64,000 nt of DNA from positions 124,001 through 188,000 of the forward strand of contig CALSFV010000218.1 of assembly GCA_943737045.1 (NCBI GenBank). Direction: 5' to 3'. A program made the position numbers and the translations under genes. The notes beneath the pieces were generated by a model. That model was not told the DNA's origin. It saw only the letters and a list, made by a program, of their open reading frames with translations, and searched no databases. This DNA comes from Parapristionchus giblindavisi. Lineage: Eukaryota; Nematoda; Chromadorea; Rhabditida; Diplogasteridae. Positions 14,125 through 27,105 of the stretch are shown piece by piece. Within the stretch, counting starts at the first letter, position 1; each line of letters starts with the position of its first letter.

Positions 14125-15087
14125 TCATGTCGATCTGTAATATTTTACTGCTGCTATAATGATCGAAGTACAAAAGTAGCTTTTACTCTGATATGATCAA
14201 GATAACTTGAGAAATATGAAAATGAAAATGAAACCTATCGTGTCATATACCAAATGAAAGAGCGAAAAATTCTGAATAAGATAGACTATTTCAAAGTGGT
14301 CAGTACCCCCATTATGTAAATTTATCTTTCAATACTCTCTGTTTTTGGTACAAAATAATTCGTTACAAGTCTAATTGTCAATGATACTTATCGAGTAATA
14401 TACTATGTGAAAGAGGAAAAAATTCTGAATGAGACACACTTCAGGTCATGTTGAGCTGTAATATTTTACTGCTGCTATAATGACCGAAGTACAAAAGTAG
14501 CTTTTACTCTGATATGATCAAGATAACTTGAGAAATATGAAAATGAAAATGAAACCTATCGTGTCATATACCAAATGAAAGAGCGAAAAATTCTGAATAA
14601 GATAGACTATTTCAAAGGGGTCAGTACCCCCATTATGTAAATTTATCTTTCAATACTCTCTGTTTTTGGTACAAAATAATTCGTTACAAGTCTAATTGTC
14701 AATGATACTTATCGAGTAATATACTATGTGAAAGAGGAAAAAATTCTGAATGAGACACACTTCAGGTCATGTTGAGCTGTAATATTTTACTGCTGCTATA
14801 ATGACCGAAGTACAAAAGTAGCTTTTACTCTGATATGATCAAGATAACTTGAGAAATATGAAAATGAAAATGAAACCTATCGTGTCATATACCAAATGAA
14901 AGAGCGAAAAATTCTGAATAAGATAGACTATTTCAAAGTGGTCAGTACCCCCATTATGTAAATTTATCTTTCAATACTCTCTGTTTTTGGTACAAAATAA
15001 TTTGTTACAAGTCTAATTGTCAATGATACTTATCGAGTAATATACTATGTGAAAGAGGAAAAAATTCTGAATGAGACACACTTCAGG

Positions 15088-16055
15088 TCATGTCGAGCTG
15101 TAATATTTTACTGCTGCTATAATGACCGAAGTACAAAAGTAGCTTTTACTCTGATATGATCAAGATAACTTGAGAAATATGAAAATGAAAATGAAACCTA
15201 TCGTGTCATATACCAAATGAAAGAGCGAAAAATTCTGAATAAGATATACTATTTCAAAGTGGTCAGTACGGACAATATGTAAATTTATCTTTCAATACTC
15301 TCTGTTTTTGTACAAAATAATTCGTTACAAGTCTAATTGTCAATGATACTTATCGAGTATCGAGTAATATACTATGTGAAAGAGGAAAAAATTCTGAATG
15401 AGACACACTTCAGGTCATGTCGAGCTGTAATATTTTACTGCTGCTATAATGACCGAAGTACAAAAGTAGCTTTTACTCTGATATGATCAAGATAACTTGA
15501 GAAATATGAAAATGAAAATGAAACCTATCGTGTCATATACCAAATGAAAGAGCGAAAAATTCTGAATAAGATATACTATTTCAAAGTGGTCAGTACGGAC
15601 AATATGTAAATTTATCTTTCAATACTCTCTGTTTTTGGTACAAAATAATTCGTTACAAGTCTAATTGTCAATGATACTTATCGAGTAATATACTATGTGA
15701 AAGAGGAAAAAATTCTGAATGAGACACACTTCAGGTCATGTCGAGCTGTAATATTTTACTGCTGCTATAATGACCGAAGTACAAAAGTAGCTTTTACTCT
15801 GATATGATCAAGATAACTTGAGAAATATGAAAATGAAAATGAAACCTATCGTGTCATATACCAAATGAAAGAGCGAAAAATTCTGAATAAGATATACTAT
15901 TTCAAAGTGGTCAGTACGGACAATATGTAAATTTATCTTTCAATACTCTCTGTTTTTGGTACAAAATAATTCGTTACAAGTCTAATTGTCAATGATACTT
16001 ATCGAGTAATATACTATGTGAAAGAGGAAAAAATTTGAATGAGACACACTTCAGG
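15088..16055 (+). repeat. Monomers carrying length changes (327, 321 and 320 bp)
   Basis: The monomer at 15088 has lost one G (TTTTTGTACAAA) and carries a 7-bp tandem duplication, TATCGAG at 15351-15357 and again at 15358-15364, giving 327 bp. The monomer at 15736 lacks one C in AAATTTGAATG near 16036, giving 320 bp. Length changes are otherwise very rare in this array. No later copy carries either change, so they look recent and have not spread. Confidence 0.85.
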
Positions 16056-18302
16056 TCATGTTGAGCTGTAATATTTTACTGCTGCTATAATGACCGAAGT
16101 ACAAAAGTAGCTTTTACTCTGATATGATCAAGATAACTTGAGAAATATGAAAATGAAAATGAAACCTATCGTGTCATATACCAAATGAAAGAGCGAAAAA
16201 TTCTGAATAAGCTAGACTATTTCAAAGTGGTCAGTACCCCCATTATGTAAATTTATCTTTCAATACTCTCTGTTTTTGGTACAAAATAATTCGTTACAAG
16301 TCTAATTGTCAATGATACTTATCGAGTAATATACTATGTGAAAGAGGAAAAAATTCTGAATGAGACACACTTCAGGTCATGTTGAGCTGTAATATTTTAC
16401 TGCTGCTATAATGACCGAAGTACAAAAGTAGCTTTTACTCTGATATGATCAAGATAACTTGAGAAATATGAAAATGAAAATGAAACCTATCGTGTCATAT
16501 ACCAAATGAAAGAGCGAAAAATTCTGAATGAGATAGACTATTTCAAAGTGGTCAGTACCCCCATTATGTAAATTTATCTTTCAATACTCTCTGTTTTTGG
16601 TACAAAATAATTCGTTACAAGTCTAATTGTCAATGATACTTATCGAGTAATATACTATGTGAAAGAGGAAAAAATTCTGAATGAGACACACTTCAGGTCA
16701 TGTCGAGCTGTAATATTTTACTGCTGCTATAATGACCGAAGTACAAAAGTAGCTTTTACTCTGATATGATCAAGATAACTTGAGAAATATGAAAATGAAA
16801 ATGAAACTTATCGTGTCATATACCAAATGAAAGAGCGAAAAATTCTGAATAAGATAGACTATTTCAAAGTGGTCAGTACGGACAATATGTAAATTTATCT
16901 TTCAATACTCTCTGTTTTTGGTACAAAATAATTCGTTACAAGTCTAATTGTCAATGATACTTATCGAGTAATATACTATGTGAAAGAGGAAAAAATTCTG
17001 AATGAGACACACTTCAGGTCATGTCGATCTGTAATATTTTACTGCTGCTATATTGATCGAAGTACAAAAGTAGCTTTTACTCTGATATGATCAAGATAAC
17101 TTGAGAAATATGAAAATGAAAATGAAACCTATCGTGTCATATACCAAATGAAAGAGCGAAAAATTCTGAATAAGATAGACTATTTCAAAGTGGTCAGTAC
17201 CCCCATTATGTAAATTTATCTTTCAATACTCTCTGTTTTTGGTACAAAATAATTCGTTACAAGTCTAATTGTCAATGATACTTATCGAGTAATATACTAT
17301 GTGAAAGAGGAAAAAATTCTGAATGAGACACACTTTAGGTCATGTCGAGCTGTAATATTTTACTGCTGCTATAATGACCGAAGTACAAAAGTAGCTTTTA
17401 CTCTGATATGATCAAGATAACTTGAGAAATATGAAAATGAAAATGAAACCTATCGTGTCATATACCAAATGAAAGAGCGAAAAATTCTGAATAAGATATA
17501 CTATTTCAAAGTGGTCAGTACGGACAATATGTAAATTTATCTTTCAATACTCTCTGTTTTTGGTACAAAATAATTCGTTACAAGTCTAATTGTCAATGAT
17601 ACTTATCGAGTAATATACTATGTGAAAGAGGAAAAAATTCTGAATGAGACACACTTCAGGTCATGTCGAGCTGTAATATTTTACTGCTGCTATAATGACC
17701 GAAGTACAAAAGTAGCTTTTACTCTGATATGATCAAGATAACTTGAGAAATATGAAAATGAAAATGAAACCTATCGTGTCATATACCAAATGAAAGAGCG
17801 AAAAATTCTGAATAAGATATACTATTTCAAAGTGGTCAGTACGGACAATATGTAAATTTATCTTTCAATACTCTCTGTTTTTGGTACAAAATAATTCGTT
17901 ACAAGTCTAATTGTCAATGATACTTATCGAGTAATATACTATGTGAAAGAGGAAAAAATTCTGAATGAGACACACTTCAGGTCATGTCGAGCTGTAATAT
18001 TTTACTGCTGCTATAATGACCGAAGTACAAAAGTAGCTTTTACTCTGATATGATCAAGATAACTTGAGAAATATGAAAATGAAAATGAAACCTATCGTGT
18101 CATATACCAAATGAAAGAGCGAAAAATTCTGAATAAGATATACTATTTCAAAGTGGTCAGTACGGACAATATGTAAATTTATCTTTCAATACTCTCTGTT
18201 TTTGGTACAAAATAATTCGTTACAAGTCTAATTGTCAATGATACTTATCGAGTAATATACTATGTGAAAGAGGAAAAAATTCTGAATGAGACACACTTCA
18301 GG

Positions 18303-21300
18303 TCATGTTGAGCTGTAATATTTTACTGCTGCTATAATGACCGAAGTACAAAAGTAGCTTTTACTCTGATATGATCAAGATAACTTGAGAAATATGAAAA
18401 TGAAAATGAAACCTATCGTGTCATATACCAAATGAAAGAGCGAAAAATTCTGAATAAGCTAGACTATTTCAAAGTGGTCAGTACCCCCATTATGTAAATT
18501 TATCTTTCAATACTCTCTGTTTTTGGTACAAAATAATTCGTTACAAGTCTAATTGTCAATGATACTTATCGAGTAATATACTATGTGAAAGAGGAAAAAA
18601 TTCTGAATGAGACACACTTCAGGTCATGTCGAGCTGTAATATTTTACTGCTGCTATAATGACCGAAGTACAAAAGTAGCTTTTACTCTGATATGATCAAG
18701 ATAACTTGAGAAATATGAAAATGAAAATGAAACCTATCGTGTCATATACCAAATGAAAGAGCGAAAAATTCTGAATAAGATATACTATTTCAAAGTGGTC
18801 AGTACGGACAATATGTAAATTTATCTTTCAATACTCTCTGTTTTTGGTACAAAATAATTCGTTACAAGTCTAATTGTCAATGATACTTATCGAGTAATAT
18901 ACTATGTGAAAGAGGAAAAAATTCTGAATGAGACACACTTCAGGTCATGTCGAGCTGTAATATTTTACTGCTGCTATAATGACCGAAGTACAAAAGTAGC
19001 TTTTACTCTGATATGATCAAGATAACTTGAGAAATATGAAAATGAAAATGAAACCTATCGTGTCATATACCAAATGAAAGAGCGAAAAATTCTGAATAAG
19101 ATATACTATTTCAAAGTGGTCAGTACGGACAATATGTAAATTTATCTTTCAATACTCTCTGTTTTTGGTACAAAATAATTCGTTACAAGTCTAATTGTCA
19201 ATGATACTTATCGAGCAATATACTATGTGAAAGAGGAAAAAATTCTGAATGAGACACACTTCAGGTCATGTTGAGCTGTAATATTTTACTGCTGCTATAA
19301 TGACCGAAGTACAAAAGTAGCTTTTACTCTGATATGATCAAGATAACTTGAGAAATATGAAAATGAAAATGAAACCTATCGTGTCATATACCAAATGAAA
19401 GAGCGAAAAATTCTGAATAAGCTAGACTATTTCAAAGTGGTCAGTACGGACAATATGTAAATTTATCTTTCAATACTCTCTGTTTTTGGTACAAAATAAT
19501 TCGTTACAAGTCTAATTGTCAATGATACTTATCGAGTAATATACTATGTGAAAGAGGAAAAAATTCTGAATGAGACACACTTCAGGTCATGTTGAGCTGT
19601 AATATTTTACTGCTGCTATAATGACCGAAGTACAAAAGTAGCTTTTACTCTGATATGATCAAGATAACTTGAGAAATATGAAAATGAAAATGAAACCTAT
19701 CGTGTCATATACCAAATGAAAGAGCGAAAAATTCTGAATAAGATATACTATTTCAAAGTGGTCAGTACGGACAATATGTAAATTTATCTTTCAATACTCT
19801 CTGTTTTTGGTACAAAATAATTCGTTACAAGTCTAATTGTCAATGATACTTATCGAGTAATATACTATGTGAAAGAGGAAAAAATTCTGAATGAGACACA
19901 CTTCAGGTCATGTTGAGCTGTAATATTTTACTGCTGCTATAATGACCGAAGTACAAAAGTAGCTTTTACTCTGATATGATCAAGATAACTTGAGAAATAT
20001 GAAAATGAAAATGAAACCTATCGTGTCATATACCAAATGAAAGAGCGAAAAATTCTGAATAAGCTAGACTATTTCAAAGTGGTCAGTACCCCCATTATGT
20101 AAATTTATCTTTCAATACTCTCTGTTTTTGGTACAAAATAATTCGTTACAAGTCTAATTGTCAATGATACTTATCGAGTAATATACTATGTGAAAGAGGA
20201 AAAAATTCTGAATGAGACACACTTCAGGTCATGTCGAGCTGTAATATTTTACTGCTGCTATAATGACCGAAGTACAAAAGTAGCTTTTACTCTGATATGA
20301 TCAAGATAACTTGAGAAATATGAAAATGAAAATGAAACCTATCGTGTCATATACCAAATGAAAGAGCGAAAAATTCTGAATAAGATATACTATTTCAAAG
20401 TGGTCAGTACGGACAATATGTAAATTTATCTTTCAATACTCTCTGTTTTTGGTACAAAATAATTCGTTACAAGTCTAATTGTCAATGATACTTATCGAGT
20501 AATATACTATGTGAAAGAGGAAAAAATTCTGAATGAGACACACTTCAGGTCATGTCGAGCTGTAATATTTTACTGCTGCTATAATGACCGAAGTACAAAA
20601 GTAGCTTTTACTCTGATATGATCAAGATAACTTGAGAAATATGAAAATGAAAATGAAACCTATCGTGTCATATACCAAATGAAAGAGCGAAAAATTCTGA
20701 ATAAGATATACTATTTCAAAGTGGTCAGTACGGACAATATGTAAATTTATCTTTCAATACTCTCTGTTTTTGGTACAAAATAATTCGTTACAAGTCTAAT
20801 TGTCAATGATACTTATCGAGTAATATACTATGTGAAAGAGGAAAAAATTCTGAATGAGACACACTTCAGGTCATGTTGAGCTGTAATATTTTACTGCTGC
20901 TATAATGACCGAAGTACAAAAGTAGCTTTTACTCTGATATGATCAAGATAACTTGAGAAATATGAAAATGAAAATGAAACCTATCGTGTCATATACCAAA
21001 TGAAAGAGCGAAAAATTCTGAATAAGCTAGACTATTTCAAAGTGGTCAGTACCCCCATTATGTAAATTTATCTTTCAATACTCTCTGTTTTTGGTACAAA
21101 ATAATTCGTTACAAGTCTAATTGTCAATGATACTTATCGAGTAATATACTATGTGAAAGAGGAAAAAATTCTGAATGAGACACACTTCAGGTCATGTCGA
21201 GCTGTAATATTTTACTGCTGCTATAATGACCGAAGTACAAAAGTAGCTTTTACTCTGATATGATCAAGATAACTTGAGAAATATGAAAATGAAAATGAAA

Positions 21301-24300
21301 CCTATCGTGTCATATACCAAATGAAAGAGCGAAAAATTCTGAATAAGATATACTATTTCAAAGTGGTCAGTACGGACAATATGTAAATTTATCTTTCAAT
21401 ACTCTCTGTTTTTGGTACAAAATAATTCGTTACAAGTCTAATTGTCAATGATACTTATCGAGTAATATACTATGTGAAAGAGGAAAAAATTCTGAATGAG
21501 ACACACTTCAGGTCATGTTGAGCTGTAATATTTTACTGCTGCTATAATGACCGAAGTACAAAAGTAGCTTTTACTCTGATATGATCAAGATAACTTGAGA
21601 AATATGAAAATGAAAATGAAACCTATCGTGTCATATACCAAATGAAAGAGCGAAAAATTCTGAATAAGATATACTATTTCAAAGTGGTCAGTACGGACAA
21701 TATGTAAATTTATCTTTCAATACTCTCTGTTTTTGGTACAAAATAATTCGTTACAAGTCTAATTGTCAATGATACTTATCGAGTAATATACTATGTGAAA
21801 GAGGAAAAAATTCTGAATGAGACACACTTCAGGTCATGTTGAGCTGTAATATTTTACTGCTGCTATAATGACCGAAGTACAAAAGTAGCTTTTACTCTGA
21901 TATGATCAAGATAACTTGAGAAATATGAAAATGAAAATGAAACCTATCGTGTCATATACCAAATGAAAGAGCGAAAAATTCTGAATAAGCTAGACTATTT
22001 CAAAGTGGTCAGTACCCCCATTATGTAAATTTATCTTTCAATACTCTCTGTTTTTGGTACAAAATAATTCGTTACAAGTCTAATTGTCAATGATACTTAT
22101 CGAGTAATATACTATGTGAAAGAGGAAAAAATTCTGAATGAGACACACTTCAGGTCATGTCGAGCTGCAATATTTTACTGCTGCTATAATGACCGAAGTA
22201 CAAAAGTAGCTTTTACTCTGATATGATCAAGATAACTTGAGAAATATGAAAATGAAAATGAAACCTATCGTGTCATATACCAAATGAAAGAGCGAAAAAT
22301 TCTGAATAAGATATACTATTTCAAAGTGGTCAGTACGGACAATATGTAAATTTATCTTTCAATACTCTCTGTTTTTGGTACAAAATAATTCGTTACAAGT
22401 CTAATTGTCAATGATACTTATCGAGTAATATACTATGTGAAAGAGGAAAAAATTCTGAATGAGACACACTTCAGGTCATGTCGAGCTGTAATATTTTACT
22501 GCTGCTATAATGACCGAAGTACAAAAGTAGCTTTTACTCTGATATGATCAAGATAACTTGAGAAATATGAAAATGAAAATGAAACCTATCGTGTCATATA
22601 CCAAATGAAAGAGCGAAAAATTCTGAATAAGATATACTATTTCAAAGTGGTCAGTACGGACAATATGTAAATTTATCTTTCAATACTCTCTGTTTTTGGT
22701 ACAAAATAATTCGTTACAAGTCTAATTGTCAATGATACTTATCGAGTAATATACTATGTGAAAGAGGAAAAAATTCTGAATGAGACACACTTCAGGTCAT
22801 GTTGAGCTGTAATATTTTACTGCTGCTATAATGACCGAAGTACAAAAGTAGCTTTTACTCTGATATGATCAAGATAACTTGAGAAATATGAAAATGAAAA
22901 TGAAACCTATCGTGTCATATACCAAATGAAAGAGCGAAAAATTCTGAATAAGCTAGACTATTTCAAAGTGGTCAGTACCCCCATTATGTAAATTTATCTT
23001 TCAATACTCTCTGTTTTTGGTACAAAATAATTCGTTACAAGTCTAATTGTCAATGATACTTATCGAGTAATATACTATGTGAAAGAGGAAAAAATTCTGA
23101 ATGAGACACACTTCAGGTCATGTCGAGCTGTAATATTTTACTGCTGCTATAATGACCGAAGTACAAAAGTAGCTTTTACTCTGATATGATCAAGATAACT
23201 TGAGAAATATGAAAATGAAAATGAAACCTATCGTGTCATATACCAAATGAAAGAGCGAAAAATTCTGAATAAGATATACTATTTCAAAGTGGTCAGTACG
23301 GACAATATGTAAATTTATCTTTCAATACTCTCTGTTTTTGGTACAAAATAATTCGTTACAAGTCTAATTGTCAATGATACTTATCGAGTAATATACTATG
23401 TGAAAGAGGAAAAAATTCTGAATGAGACACACTTCAGGTCATGTCGAGCTGTAATATTTTACTGCTGCTATAATGACCGAAGTACAAAAGTAGCTTTTAC
23501 TCTGATATGATCAAGATAACTTGAGAAATATGAAAATGAAAATGAAACCTATCGTGTCATATACCAAATGAAAGAGCGAAAAATTCTGAATAAGATATAC
23601 TATTTCAAAGTGGTCAGTACGGACAATATGTAAATTTATCTTTCAATACTCTCTGTTTTTGGTACAAAATAATTCGTTACAAGTCTAATTGTCAATGATA
23701 CTTATCGAGTAATATACTATGTGAAAGAGGAAAAAATTCTGAATGAGACACACTTCAGGTCATGTTGAGCTGTAATATTTTACTGCTGCTATAATGACCG
23801 AAGTACAAAAGTAGCTTTTACTCTGATATGATCAAGATAACTTGAGAAATATGAAAATGAAAATGAAACCTATCGTGTCATATACCAAATGAAAGAGCGA
23901 AAAATTCTGAATAAGCTAGACTATTTCAAAGTGGTCAGTACCCCCATTATGTAAATTTATCTTTCAATACTCTCTGTTTTTGGTACAAAATAATTCGTTA
24001 CAAGTCTAATTGTCAATGATACTTATCGAGTAATATACTATGTGAAAGAGGAAAAAATTCTGAATGAGACACACTTCAGGTCATGTCGAGCTGTAATATT
24101 TTACTGCTGCTATAATGACCGAAGTACAAAAGTAGCTTTTACTCTGATATGATCAAGATAACTTGAGAAATATGAAAATGAAAATGAAACCTATCGTGTC
24201 ATATACCAAATGAAAGAGCGAAAAATTCTGAATAAGATATACTATTTCAAAGTGGTCAGTACGGACAATATGTAAATTTATCTTTCAATACTCTCTGTTT

Positions 24301-25364
24301 TTGGTACAAAATAATTCGTTACAAGTCTAATTGTCAATGATACTTATCGAGTAATATACTATGTGAAAGAGGAAAAAATTCTGAATGAGACACACTTCAG
24401 GTCATGTTGAGCTGTAATATTTTACTGCTGCTATAATGACCGAAGTACAAAAGTAGCTTTTACTCTGATATGATCAAGATAACTTGAGAAATATGAAAAT
24501 GAAAATGAAACCTATCGTGTCATATACCAAATGAAAGAGCGAAAAATTCTGAATAAGCTAGACTATTTCAAAGTGGTCAGTACCCCCATTATGTAAATTT
24601 ATCTTTCAATACTCTCTGTTTTTGGTACAAAATAATTCGTTACAAGTCTAATTGTCAATGATACTTATCGAGTAATATACTATGTGAAAGAGGAAAAAAT
24701 TCTGAATGAGACACACTTCAGGTCATGTCGAGCTGTAATATTTTACTGCTGCTATAATGACCGAAGTACAAAAGTAGCTTTTACTCTGATATGATCAAGA
24801 TAACTTGAGAAATATGAAAATGAAAATGAAACCTATCGTGTCATATACCAAATGAAAGAGCGAAAAATTCTGAATAAGATATACTATTTCAAAGTGGTCA
24901 GTACGGACAATATGTAAATTTATCTTTCAATACTCTCTGTTTTTGGTACAAAATAATTCGTTACAAGTCTAATTGTCAATGATACTTATCGAGTAATATA
25001 CTATGTGAAAGAGGAAAAAATTCTGAATGAGACACACTTCAGGTCATGTCGAGCTGTAATATTTTACTGCTGCTATAATGACCGAAGTACAAAAGTAGCT
25101 TTTACTCTGATATGATCAAGATAACTTGAGAAATATGAAAATGAAAATGAAACCTATCGTGTCATATACCAAATGAAAGAGCGAAAAATTCTGAATAAGA
25201 TATACTATTTCAAAGTGGTCAGTACGGACAATATGTAAATTTATCTTTCAATACTCTCTGTTTTTGGTACAAAATAATTCGTTACAAGTCTAATTGTCAA
25301 TGATACTTATCGAGTAATATACTATGTGAAAGAGGAAAAAATTCTGAATGAGACACACTTCAGG
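18303..25364 (+). repeat. Trimeric higher-order repeat array (963-bp unit, 22 monomers)
   Basis: A marker monomer with TTGAG and GCTAGAC recurs at 18303, 19266, 19908, 20871, 21834, 22797, 23760 and 24402. It is normally followed by two monomers with GATATAC and CGGAC. Spacing is 963 bp (three monomers), with two 642-bp steps (19266-19908 and 23760-24402) where one monomer is missing. In the 19266 marker the CCCCCATT block is replaced by CGGACAAT, and at 21513 a GATATAC copy carries TTGAG instead of TCGAG. Both look like conversion or exchange products. Confidence 0.85.
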
Positions 25365-26006
25365 TCATGTCGAGCTGTAATATTTTACTGCTGCTATAAT
25401 GACCGAAGTACAAAAGTAGCTTTTACTCTGATATGATCAAGATAACTTGAGAAATATGAAAATGAAAATGAAACCTATCGTGTCATATACCAAATGACAG
25501 AGCGCAAAATTCTGAATAAGATAGACTATTTCAAAGTGGTCAGTACCCCCATTATGTAAATTTATCTTTCAATACTCTCTGTTTTTGGTACAAAATAATT
25601 CGTTACAAGTCTAATTGTCAATGATACTTATCGAGTAATATACTATGTGAAAGAGGAAAAAATTCTGAATGAGACACACTTCAGGTCATGTTGAGCTGTA
25701 ATATTTTACTGCTGCTATAATGACCGAAGTACAAAAGTAGCTTTTACTCTGATATGATCAAGATAACTTGAGAAATATGAAAATGAAAATGAAACCTATC
25801 GTGTCATATACCAAATGAAAGAACGAAAAATTCTGAATAAGATAGACTATTTCAAAGTGGTCAGTACCCCCATTATGTAAATTTATCTTTCAATACTCTC
25901 TGTTTTTGGTACAAAATAATTCGTTACAAGTCTAATTGTCAATGATACTTATCGAGTAATATACTATGTGAAAGAGGAAAAAATTCTGAATGAGACACAC
26001 TTCAGG

Positions 26007-26142
26007 TCATGTCGAGCTGTAATATTTTAATGCTGCTATAATGACCGAAGTACAAAAGTAAAATTGTCTAATTGTCAATGATACTTATCGAGTAATATAC
26101 TATGTGAAAGAGGAAAAAATTCTGAATGAGACACACTTCAGG
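26007..26142 (+). repeat. Truncated monomer, 136 bp, first occurrence
   Basis: The copy runs normally to ACAAAAGTA, then jumps through AAATT into GTCTAATTGTCAATG. Relative to the reference this removes monomer bases 55-244 (190 bp) and adds 5 bp, a net loss of 185 bp. The identical junction occurs twice more, at 38020 and 42650. This copy carries TCGAG and TTTTAATGC, whereas the other two carry TTGAG, so the 5' parts differ although the junction is shared. Confidence 0.95.
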
Positions 26143-27105
26143 TCATGTCGAGCTGTAATATTTTACTGCTGCTATAATGACCGAAGTACAAAAGTAGCTT
26201 TTACTCTGATATGATCAAGATAACTTGAGAAATATGAAAATGAAAATGAAACCTATCGTGTCATATACCAAATGAAAGAGCGAAAAATTCTGAATAAGAT
26301 AGACTATTTCAAAGTGGTCAGTACCCCCATTATGTAAATTTATCTTTCAATACTCTCTGTTTTTGGTACAAAATAATTCGTTACAAGTCTAATTGTCAAT
26401 GATACTTATCGAGTAATATACTATGTGAAAGAGGAAAAAATTCTGAATGAGACACACTTCAGGTCATGTTGAGCTGTAATATTTTACTGCTGCTATAATG
26501 GCCGAAGTACAAAAGTAGCTTTTACTCTGATATGATCAAGATAACTTGAGAAATATGAAAATGAAAATGAAACCTATCGTGTCATATACCAAATGACAGA
26601 GCGCAAAATTCTGAATAAGATAGACTATTTCAAAGTGGTCAGTACCCCCATTATGTAAATTTATCTTTCAATACTCTCTGTTTTTGGTACAAAATAATTC
26701 GTTACAAGTCTAATTGTCAATGATACTTATCGAGTAATATACTATGTGAAAGAGGAAAAAATTCTGAATGAGACACACTTCAGGTCATGTTGAGCTGTAA
26801 TATTTTACTGCTGCTATAATGACCGAAGTACAAAAGTAGCTTTTACTCTGATATGATCAAGATAACTTGAGAAATATGAAAATGAAAATGAAACCAATCG
26901 TGTCATATACCAAATGAAAGAGCGAAAAATTCTGAATAAGATAGACTATTTCAAAGTGGTCAGTACCCCCATTATGTAAATTTATCTTTCAATACTCTCT
27001 GTTTTTGGTACAAAATAATTCGTTACAAGTCTAATTGTCAATGATACTTATCGAGTAATATACTATGTGAAAGAGGAAAAAATTCTGAATGAGACACACT
27101 TCAGG

